Below, piece after piece: positions 54,857-64,000 of a stretch of 64,000 nucleotides of DNA (positions within the stretch are counted from its first letter, which is position 1; each line of letters opens with the position of its first letter). The stretch is from Desmodesmus armatus (Eukaryota > Chlorophyta > Chlorophyceae > Sphaeropleales > Scenedesmaceae). The stretch covers positions 620,001 to 684,000 of the forward strand of contig VIIQ02000827.1 of NCBI GenBank assembly GCA_007449985.2, written 5' to 3'. The notes below the pieces were generated by a model that was given only the letters and a program-made list of their open reading frames with translations, was not told where the DNA came from and searched no databases. The translations under genes and the position numbers were made by a program.

Positions 54857-57800
54857 ATGCAAGGCCCAGTTGTACCCAAGAGAGATGTCTTTCTGTGCCA
54901 TGCCGGTGACCAAAAGCACGAGCTGGTAGCTGTAATAAAAGAACACCTCAGATTAAGTGGCATCTCCTCTTTCCTGGACATTGATGACCTGGTCACTGGA
55001 CAACGAGCAGACGAGACCATCAAGCCAGCGCTGCTTGCTGCACCATGTGTGGTGATAGTGATATCTAATGAGTTCCTGAAGAGAGACTACCCCATGAAAG
55101 AGCTGCAGTGGCTTATTGAAGCGGACCAACTAAGGAAAACCGTCCCAGTGTTCCTGCACATGTCCCGACAAGATTGCAAACCCGGCAGCATGTCAGCTGC
55201 AGTGGGGGACCTGCTAGCTGGCAACCATCTGGGCGATAAGGATGCCCTGGCAGAGAACCTGGGAAAGCTGGCTAGTGTGGGCAACATCGATCCTCATGAT
55301 CCAAACATGCGGTAGGTGTTTCCTTATTCCACACACGTGACTGGAGAGGGCCCTCTTTCAAGCAAGGACACGCTACCCATTATCCAGCTGCCAGTGCATG
55401 CGGTAGTTGAAAACCAAACCTTGTTGGGTGAGTGTGGGATCTTCCATAGCTTTGTGGGCTCGTGCTACCTGACTCACATCCTGACCCTCTCTCCTGCTGC
55501 AACTGCAACCGTGCTGCAGGTTGCGTACCCTGGTGGAGATCGCCAACAAGGTGGTGCTGGAGGTCAAGCAAAAACTTGGCCGGGACAAGGCTTACCTCCC
55601 AGACCACGTGTACGGCATTGATGAAGAGATTGAGCGCCTGACCAAACTGGTTGGACCCACTGGGGGCGTGTTGGGGCTTTATGGAGCAGGTGAGATGCAG
55701 CAGCTGCCCATGAGAGCACATGCCAGGTGCATGGCTGTACAAGCTCTAGGGTCAAGCAGCGAGAGCCTCCAAACCCCACTCCCACCCCAAAACTGACTAG
55801 GTGTATCTTGACTGCTGGCATTGTTTGCAGGCGGTGTTGGCAAGAGCACCCTGGCTACTGCCATATACAACAGGCTGCTGCCAAGCTACGGCTATGATGC
55901 AGCCATCGTCCAGCTGGTGGATTCAGCCGACGGCCGCAACAAGGGCCCAGTCGAGTGCCTGAATGAAATCCTGCGGCAGTTAGGCAGGCCCGAGGCATTC
56001 AATGGGCTGCCTGCAAGAGACACAAACCTGGTGCCCAACCGCAAGCTGCTGCTGCTGCTGGACGATGCCTGGGACCGTCAGGACCTGGAGGCACTAGTCG
56101 ATGCTCTGAAGGGCAGGGACCCTGGCTCCATCCTGATTGTCACCAGTCGTGAATCCAGGACTTTGTTCTTTGCGCTGGGGCAGGCCAGTCACCTGCAGGA
56201 AGTGGTCGGTGTTACAGATGAGGCAGCACAGAAGCAGGTTCTGTGCGGGTATGCAGGCTTGAGCACCGAGCAGCTTGAACAGCTGCCACCAGCTGCCAAG
56301 ACGCACCTGGGCAGCATTCTGCAGCTTTGCAAAGGGTTCCCTCTGGCGCTGCGGGCGGTTGGCGGCTTCATCAAGATCCAGCAGGATGACCCCTTGCAGG
56401 AAGAGTGCTGGCAGGTGAGTGTCATGTTCCGAAGGCTTGGTAACAGGACACCAGCTGCGAAGCAGGGTGCAGGGAAGATGCTGATGGACAGACACATATC
56501 TGCATATCTGCACGCCTTAGGAGTGGCAACGGTATACTGAAGGCATGCTATGAGTAACGCCCCATATCAATGCCCAGCGCGCCACAGGCATGGTGCTTTG
56601 AAGCTGTGGACAGCAATGACAGGCCGCTGGCTATCGCTACCCGTCATTACAGCAAGGACTTGTGTGTGGCAGACCTCTGACAGGATGTTTGTTTTTGTTG
56701 TTTCATCACAAAAACAGGCTGCAAAGGACGCACTGGCACAAGTCAGCCTGGATGAGGAGACAGGCAACACGCATGAGTACGGCGCTCAGGGCGTTGTTTG
56801 TCCTCTTCTGGACAGCATGGTCCTCCTCAGCCTCAAGCAACTCGACCCCAACTGGAACAGCAACCCACCAGAGAAACCCCACACCAACATGTTCCTGGAT
56901 GTGGTTACTGTGCTCGTGGAAGAGCCAGTGTCCGCAGTGGTGCGTGCCTGGGGTGAGATGTATGGGTTTGATGACGACTGGCGCACAGCAACTCGGTACC
57001 TGCAGCGCTTGTGCGACGCTGGCCTGATCAGCCTGACTCCTGTCAACGATCACAGACCATTGCTGGATGGCGGCAGCAGGATCAAGGTGCACACCCTCTT
57101 CCGTGAGATCGGCAGGAAGGAGGCTGGGAAGCAGCAGCAAATGACAAGGCTGTGGGAGGCCAAGCACGTCCACAAGGTGGGAGTAGGCGGGGCGGGATCC
57201 AGAGATTTGCAGCAATGTACCTGCTGCCTGAGGGGGGGGGGGAGGGGGTGATTGCAGAGAATCATGTGTGCAAAGTCCCAATCCGACACAAACAGGCACC
57301 GGGTATGATGGGCAACTAGATTATCAACTTCAGCGGCCACCACCTGAAAATTGCTGCATGGATGTATGTACATGCATTGGAACTAAACTGGGTGCACCAT
57401 GTGTTGTGGTATTCGTTCGCTATGTGTGTGTGTGTGTGCGTTATATGTGTATATATGTTGATCTCTACGAACCAGCATAAGCTGTGGCACACCCATGCAT
57501 GTATGCCCCGGTGCGGCGAATGTTCCATATTTGTGGGATGAACTTACACACGCGGCAGCGGGTGTGGTACACCCTTAGGCCCGGCTTGGTGGGGGTTGCA
57601 GGGTTCTGAGGGTCAGGGGGCTTGAAGCTGTCTGGTTGGCTTGCAAGCAGGGTTTTAAGGTCAGAACCGAACTATCACGGTTGCATGTTTTGAGGCTCGT
57701 GCCGTGTTCCACACTGCACCCTGGTGCCAACAGAGGGCAGACTTGGTGCAACAAGTGCAGCTCTGCAGGATGAGGTGCCCAAAACATGACAGGGCCAAGG

Positions 57801-60800
57801 GTCCAGCAAGCATGTAAACTCGCTTGTGCAAGCATGGATAACATGCACAAAGGGCTCCTGAGATCAGGCAATGTGTGCACGCTAACAGCTGTCGATAGCT
57901 GAAGGCAGGTCATGGCAGAATCTACTGCAGTCTAGCTTGTTCAGGCAGTTTGCCAGTCCAGCAAGAAACATAACGGCCATGACAGTATGCAAAGACAACC
58001 GTGCAACATTGGAGTAGGCAGCACCCAGTTTGTGTGTGCCAACCGGTTTGTGTGCTGCAAGGCCCTTGCGCTGCAGGGCCGGGCAGGGCATGCACGATGG
58101 CCTGGCACCCCGGACTGCTGCTGCCACTGAAACGCGAACCACTAGCATCTGCATAAAGGGTGGAGACTTCAAGCTAGGCACATAGTCACTGCTGGTGACA
58201 GTAGGGACGGCAGGAGGGACGGCAGAAGTTCGTACGGCAGCAGTGCCGCCAGGGCCCGTCCCCTCGGGTAGGCCACTGCTGTTGGAGAACGACGTGCCGT
58301 GCTGTACGTGCAGTGCAGCTTGTTGGGCCCCTTGCTGCATGTCTCTGTGGTGTTCTGCAGCTGCTGGTGTGGCAGCAGCACCACGGTGCTGCTGCTGACT
58401 GGCGGTCATGTTGTGCGTCTTTGTTCAGCTGATGTGTCAACAGTAGCCCAAGTCTGACGTTTCCGTGGGCGTGATCTGGGAGTGACTATGAGTGGGATGC
58501 TCTCTAAGCAGAAGCTCTGCCCGGCAGAGTGGCACTCTGCTGCAAGCTGAGGCTGGCACTACCCACCAGTCACCACCGGCGGAATCACTGGACAGTGCTG
58601 CTGCTGTCCAGGTCTGCTGCTGTCAACAAGCATTTGAGCCGATAAGCCACAGATTGCATCTTCAGCACAGCTGCTGGAAGCCTGACTAGCAGCCATGGAA
58701 GAAGCGCTAGTCTGCAAACAATCATGCACAGCTGTTGACGTTCGGGGGACCAGCTGCCGCAACCTTGCACTGAGTGCGGGTTGACCACCTAGCAGACATT
58801 GCGCTGCGCCTGCGTGACTGCAGCTAGGCCTATCACGCACAGCCAGCTTGCTGTTCAGGCCATCAATCAACAAGCAAGGCTCAGGCCAGGGTGGTGGTGG
58901 CCATGTGAGTCACATGATGTGAGGGGATCACACCCCCTTGAGGCTTTTGACTGAAGCTGGGACAGTTGGTGCGGTTTCTTATGTTCACAGAGAGCGCATG
59001 TTTGTGCCTGAAGCTCCAAGATGGGCCCTGATCAGCTGAGAGTGCTGCAAGATGTACAATGTGACAGCAGCTTGGGAACTTGCGGAGGCCCCTGGCTCAT
59101 CAAGTGGCCTTATAACATGCATGATAAGCTTGGTAATGCCTAACGCCAGCGGATGGGCTGCTTGGGGCTTTGGCTGACTCGCACTTGTAATTACATCGAA
59201 TTTGCGTTTTCAGGTGCTTTGCGTAACACGCGCTATTCAAGCTGGACGCGCACTCGTAAATGATCAACACCAATAAATAACGTTTGAAGGGCTCAGCTGC
59301 CCGCGAAGGGTCCTTGGTAGTGCACAGTTGCAATTGGCCGTGACTGTGAAATTGGCAGGTTTTCGAAGAGGGCTCATGGGGCCCTGTTAATGCACAATAT
59401 GCTAGCCTATAACCATTAGAAGCTTTGAGTATGGTCCAGGTCTGGCCTGCGTGCCGCAGGAGGGCACACATGTAATTGGCCGAAATTGGGTACCACAAAT
59501 ACCCAACCCCCCCTGCGGTGCAACCTTTTGATGTGTGGATGTATGTATACCATACATAGCATGCATTCTGGTCACTCTCTAATCTGCTGAAAACCACCCT
59601 CTGCTCCTTGCCATGTATGTTCAGGTCAACTCTCCACGCTTAGCGATCTGTCTGGAGGGCATCCTTGAGCAAGTGCAGGACCTTGGCCAGCTGCAGGTCT
59701 GTGTCCTGCAGGGTGTTGCCAGCATGCCAGCCATCACCCCGCGCACAGGCGTCCACAGCAGCCTGCTGATGCTGGTGGCCCGTCAGATGCCAGTGCCGCG
59801 GACAGTCAGTGTCAGTCAATTTTCCCGCTCAAGGTGCTGCATCTGATTGACTGCAGCAGTCTGAAGGATGTACGCGGCATATCCCAGCTGTCACGCCTGG
59901 AACAGCTCCAGGTGGCATCATGCAGCAGCCTGCAGCAGCTGCAGGGGCTTGAGGAACTCTCCAAGCTGCAGCAGCTGCGCATCAGCCACTCCGGCATCCA
60001 GCGGCTGCCGCAGGGGCTTGATAAGCTGGCAAAGCTGGAGCAACTGCATATCCAGGGCTGCAACAGCCTCAAGATGCTTCCTGATGCTATGGGGAAGCTG
60101 CCATCCTTGCGACACCTGCTGGTAGAAGGGTGCCCACAGCTGACAGGGCTCCCTGGGGGGACGTATGTCCTCCCAAACCTGCGCAAGTGGGTGGTGGAGG
60201 CATGCCCTGAGCTCACAACTCTTCCTGACAGCATTGGCATCATGCCACAGCTCGATGCATTTGTCATCGCAGACTGCAGAGTGGAAAGCATTCCATTCAG
60301 CGTGGAGGGCCTCACAAACCTTACGATCCTGGACCTGAGAGGCAACCCCACCCTGTCGACGGTGCCAGAATCTATCAGCAGCATGACCTTGCTCAGGAAG
60401 CTGAAGCTTGGTGGCTGCCCAGCGCTGGAAGAGCTGCCAGAAGCACTGTTTGAGGAGCTGTCTGACCTATCCCTGCTGTGGCTGCAGGGTTGTGGTCGTC
60501 TGAGACGGTTACCACTGAGTGTCAGTGCCCTGGTCAACCTACGCAAACTGAACTTGAACAGATGTGCTGCACTTGAAGACCTCCCTGATGGGCTCAGTCG
60601 ACTGACGAGCCTGCAGTCCTTTATCCTCAGCAGCTGTGGGTCCATTCAGCAGCTGCCCTCGGGCATTGGGCAGCTCACAGCCCTGAAGGAGCTGCTGCTG
60701 GCCCGTTGCGACGAACTTGTTGGTTTGCCGCCATCAGTGGGTTGCCTAACAAACCTCACAAGGCTTGACATGTCTGCCTGCTACTCGGTGCAGCAGTGGG

Positions 60801-62173
60801 CAACAGGCAGCAGCGTTGACAGCCATGATGACAGCACCAGCAGCAGGGGCAGCAGCGGGGGCAGCAGCGGGGGCAGCAGCGGGGGCAGCAGCAGGGGCAG
60901 CAGCGGGAGCTACTACAGCCTGTTGTTGCTGTTGCTCAGCGGTGCTATCATACCACTGTTACTGCTGGGCATGGAACTTGTGTTGGATGCATGTGCGATG
61001 CACCCACTGCCAGACTCAATGGCAGGGTTGACTGCCTTGCAACAGTTGGATTTGTCAGCCTGTGGGATCATGCAGCTGCCAGATGCTTTCAGTAGGATGG
61101 CCTCCCTGAGGCAGCTACGGCTGCGTGGGTGTCCCTGCCTGGAGAAGTTGCCATCTCTGCAGGATATGGTACAACTGCACAGGGTGGACTTGGCCGGGTG
61201 CTGCAGCCTGTCTGCACTCCCAGCTTTGCCAGCAACATTGACGCAGCTGAAGCTGGGGGGCTGCACTTCCCTCACTGAGCTTAGCCCCGTGAGCAAGGCA
61301 GTGCAGCTGAATATGCTGGACATCAGTGGGGTCAGGTTGAAGCAACTGCCGGATGGCATTGATGCTCTGTCAGCACTGCAGCAGCTGTATGCACAGCGCT
61401 GCACATACCTGGAGACTCTGCCAAGCAGCTTGGGCAACTTGGTAGCTCTCGAGGTGCTGGATTTGGAGGATTGCTCAGCCTTAAGCAGTATCGAGGCAGT
61501 AGCATCGCTGCCAGCACTGCAGCGGCTGTGCTTGCGCGGCTGTAGTAGCCTGACACAGCTGCCCACCGGACTAAGCAGCTTAGGCAAGCTGACAGAAGTG
61601 AGGCTTGGCGCACTTGCACCCAGACAACGACTGGCACAGCTAGTTTCTGTGCAACTGACACAGCTGGTCGTGGACGAGCAGGTGCCGGGAGTTGAGGTTT
61701 ACGACTGGGCATGGCAGGATTGGCCTGAAGGGCGAGGGGGGCTGTCACGCGCAGGTCGTGTTGCTGCAAACGAGCAGCCACTCTACTTCCACACACCCGG
61801 TCAGACAGTTGCCCAGTTCCGGCTGGAGCTTGAGGGTAGCTCAGGCCTTAGATCAGGTCCAGCCAGCAGGACAGTGGGGGTTCTCAACCCATGGTGGGGT
61901 GATCCAGAGCTGTTTTGTGAAGTCTCAGCTGCTGCGGGTGCCCTTAGGCCAAGACGCGCCCGCTGGACTACACGTGTCATCCAATGGGTGGCCCGTGCTT
62001 TGAAGCGGGCTGTTGGGTTTAAAGCAGCACGTCCGACGGACGGTCCGTCTCCAAGGCCAGTCACTGGCGTGGTTGTCCTCCAGCGCTCGGATTACGGAGG
62101 TGCGTTCGGCGACTGGGGGCGTAAGCGGGTGGACAGCCAAACCACCGTGCGCTTCAGAACTGATAAGAATTGA
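54857..62173 (+). CDS. TIR-NB-ARC-LRR (TNL) immune-type receptor
   Basis: About 1405 residues in five exons: 54857-55311, 55520-55689, 55831-56414, 56718-57176, 59625-62173. TIR domain from residue 8: RDVFLCHAGD, SSFLDIDDLVTGQ, and KELQWL with E82 at the position of the plant TIR NADase Glu. NB-ARC: P-loop GAGGVGKST (207-215), kinase-2 LLLLLDDAWD (about 281-290), GSILIVTSRES (RNBS-B-like), GFPLALRAV (GLPL), then KVHTLFREIGR where MHD is expected. From 59834 some 20 leucine-rich repeats follow (LEQLQVASCSSLQQLQGLEE type), interrupted near 60808-60990 by a Gly/Ser linker and a hydrophobic stretch. After the LRR is a 190-residue, strand-like C-terminal domain I cannot name. A one-base loss near 59800-59833 shifts frame before the first LRR. 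Intron 4 (57177-59624) could hide a small exon. Such receptors sense pathogen products in land plants; the ligand here is unknown. Confidence 0.88.
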
Positions 62174-63016
62174 CTCGGTGAGAGGGGGATGGTGGAATTA
62201 CGAGGGCGTGCGTGCTTCGGTTACGACCGCGCGACCCGTTTCGGGGCAGCGGGTGGGGCATGTCCATGCATGGACATGCCCCAGACGGCATATGCCGGAT
62301 CTGTGGGTACAGAACCAAGGATGTCGACACGAATGCAAGCATGTCTGTCAGGTCCTGTTAAGGCTGTGGTAGAAGGAAAGGTCACCCGCATTTTCTGGCA
62401 GGGGGTCAGTGGTGGTAAGCTATCCTGAATCCTGATACTTAGCACTGCTATGTGACATGATGTTGCGGCAAGAGTGCCGGCAGGGAGGGTCATGGTAGCT
62501 GGATCTGGATTCCTTCGTAAGCAACGTTGTCAAGCCATCAATGACCTGAGGTTTGCTGCGTCCGCTTGTGTGCGCTGTGTTGTCGCAATGTGGGCTGTGC
62601 TGTCTGCCATAGCAGCTGGAATAAATCAGGCACTCTGATTGCCTTGGTGGTTGACATGAATCAGGCATGCTACGTCGGCGGGAAGATGAACATGTGCTGT
62701 ATACTCTGCAGCAGCAGGCACTCCCGGCTTGGAGTCAGGCAGTCGCAAGAGTCACTTTTTGGTGGCCTGTCACTGGTGCTGCTGCCAGGCTCAAAGTGAT
62801 TAGGGGAGTGCCCTGCGCCAAAGCGCAGACCTCTGGGTCAAGTATCAAACCGTGCATGTTACAAGCTGGGATAAGTCAGGCACTCTGATTGACTTGGTGG
62901 CCGAGATGAGCCAGGCAGTTTGTCTGCTGTAGGGAGGGGGGCAGGCACAATATCGTAGTGAGTGGAATGAGTCCGACTCAGGCCAGTGGCCTCTGAGTGA
63001 CTGCACGCATGTCTTA
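62174..63016. other. TNL 3' flank with repeats
   Basis: Contains the perfect palindrome at 62255-62282 and a pair of about 55-bp direct repeats at 62615-62669 and 62865-62919 (both with AGGCACTCTGATTG and CTTGGTGG). No gene recognised. Confidence 0.5.
62255..62282. repeat. Perfect 28-bp palindrome
   Basis: GGGGCATGTCCATG followed directly by its reverse complement, about 80 bp after the TNL stop codon. In RNA it could form a 3' UTR hairpin. Confidence 0.97.
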
Positions 63017-63250
63017 TCAATTCAGCAGGCAGGGCATTTCATCTGGTGTCCCGAACACCGTCATGTTTGAAGCTGACTCGTAATAGTTTATCGCAACGCT
63101 TGCTGCCACATCTTGCCGCATCTTACTGCTCCAATACTGCAGCTTGCGCTGCGCTTGGAGTATGCTGAACGTGATGGCTGTCCCTGGGGTCAGCTGCAGG
63201 GACCATTCTGTCCATGTCAAAGTGACCACACAGGCCCCCACAGAGTGCAT
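63017..63250 (-). CDS. Possible C-terminal exon of an unknown minus-strand gene
   Basis: The open frame ends with a stop at 63017 and reads sensibly (ITFSILQAQRKLQYWSSKMR, then AINYYESASNMTVFGTPDE). AG acceptors precede it near 63205-63225. No family recognised; chance ORF remains quite possible. Confidence 0.3.
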   Translation of the reverse strand: MHSVGACVVTLTWTEWSLQLTPGTAITFSILQAQRKLQYWSSKMRQDVAASVAINYYESASNMTVFGTPDEMPCLLN

Positions 63251-63412
63251 GATGTGTCACACTGCGCAAGGAATGGGCCATTTTTCGGAGGTGCTGTTGG
63301 TGTACCCGGCATTGACCTGCCTTTCTTTACCGGTATGAAAGAGCTGGTCTCTCTACCTGGTACGCTGTCATTTGCACAGTTGTGCCTGAGGATGTTCTGG
63401 CTGACATGCTTT

Positions 63413-63524
63413 CAATGATCTGTGTAGTGGTTGCCAACCACTGAGTGATACTGTCTACAGATGCACCCCAATGATCTGTGTAGTGGTTGCCAACCACTGA
63501 GTGATACTGTCTACAGATGCACCC
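63413..63524. repeat. 56-bp tandem duplication, two copies
   Basis: CAATGATCTGTGTAGTGGTT-type unit at 63413-63468 and again at 63469-63524, identical. Each unit contains the short palindrome GTGGTTGCCAACCAC. Confidence 0.97.
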
Positions 63525-63535
63525 TTGGGCTGTAA

Positions 63536-64000
63536 GCCTTGGTGTTGCAGTACAGGGTCTAGCCAGGCAGAACCCTCTTGCCTGCTGGCTCACTACTAAA
63601 TGGTGGCCAGTCAGTGAAATCAGAGAGAGAGTGTGGTCTTAGTGTGGCTTTTAGTGGCTATTGTCGGCTTTAGTCCTGTAAACACAATGTCGATGTCGGA
63701 GAGTCGCATCTACTGTCTGTCAGGCTGGTCGGTCCATGCGCGGAGCGGCCTGGGCAACTGAGATGTCCCACCCCCCTCGGTAACTCGAGGATACATTTTG
63801 GTGGAGTCGGAGGGCAGAGAGAGAGGTGGTTCTTGCTTCTGTGGCTAAGGGGAGGGTACTTGCATGGTTTCTTGTTATGTTACCACCACTGCGCCTATGG
63901 GCCTGCCCTTGTTTGAGAGACTGCTGGTTTGTGAGACTGTTGGGTTTGGGCTGTTTTTGTATGACTTGGGCTGAGGCTGGTGAAGGGTACTGTGGTGCCA
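63536..64000 (+). mobile_element. Possible LTR end and primer-binding site of a second LTR element
   Basis: TGGTGGAGTCGGAGGGCA at 63799-63816 is identical to the PBS-like 18-mer of the element at 44945. It follows ...CGAGGATACA, which would be the CA end of an LTR, so the LTR would extend leftward (start uncertain, taken near 63536) and the internal region would run off the window end. Confidence 0.4.

Noticed and set aside
58989..59140. Possible small TNL exon after an ACAG acceptor (PDQLRVLQDVQCD)
   Set aside because: No clear donor or phase fit; mentioned only as a possibility.
59100..59597. Minus-strand ORF of 165 codons in TNL intron 4
   Set aside because: No recognisable family; its amino-acid mix (many Cys, Tyr, Ser, Lys) differs from genuine exons here.

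Overview
The window reads as nuclear DNA of a chlorophyte green alga, most likely of the Chlamydomonadales (volvocine or Haematococcus-like); I cannot fix the species. Evidence: many short exons joined by GTGAGT/GTGGGT donors and CTGCAG acceptors, GC-rich third codon positions, long CAG/GCA tracts encoding Gln, Ala and Ser runs, intronic (TG)n microsatellites several hundred bases long, and a plastid-type ATP/ADP carrier.

Layout. 1.8-12.3 kb (+): a 15-exon glycoside hydrolase family 1 gene. Its third intron holds a truncated reverse transcriptase wedged between two (TG)n tracts, and its 3' end carries tandem duplications. 14.8-18.9 kb (+): a large Gln/Ala-rich protein I do not recognise. 24.6-29.0 kb (+): a plastidic NTT-type ATP/ADP translocase. 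30.2-38.6 kb (+): a 15-exon CNNM/CorC-like membrane protein (DUF21 plus CBS region), with a long intronic hairpin and a tandem array of exon fragments. 40.4-41.6 kb (+): a 104-residue secreted, probably membrane- or GPI-anchored protein. 42.7-48.8 kb (-): a three-exon GNAT acetyltransferase whose first intron holds a 3.9-kb candidate mobile element (44297-48167) that carries a coiled-coil, gag-like ORF. 50.2-52.2 kb (-): a disrupted MenD-MenC (PHYLLO-like) segment. 53.3-54.6 kb (-) and 54.9-62.2 kb (+): a divergent pair, a multi-pass membrane protein with a helical tail and a TIR-NB-ARC-LRR (TNL) immune-type receptor, sharing a 207-bp promoter. 63.5-64.0 kb: repeats and a probable right end of another LTR element with its primer-binding site.

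The most interesting part is the TNL. It keeps the TIR catalytic Glu, an intact P-loop and kinase-2, and a long LRR. It differs from plant TNLs by a VHT in place of MHD, by a Gly/Ser-rich linker plus a membrane-like hydrophobic stretch inside the LRR, and by its head-to-head membrane-protein neighbour.

Six otherwise good gene models need a frame change, nearly always equivalent to one missing base, several of them in or beside homopolymers. Residual long-read assembly errors are the simplest explanation, so I annotate these genes as probably intact and mark each site. The MenC segment has more damage and may be a true pseudogene.

Exon coordinates were read by eye from splice consensus, phase agreement and protein family resemblance. 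No transcript or database evidence was available.
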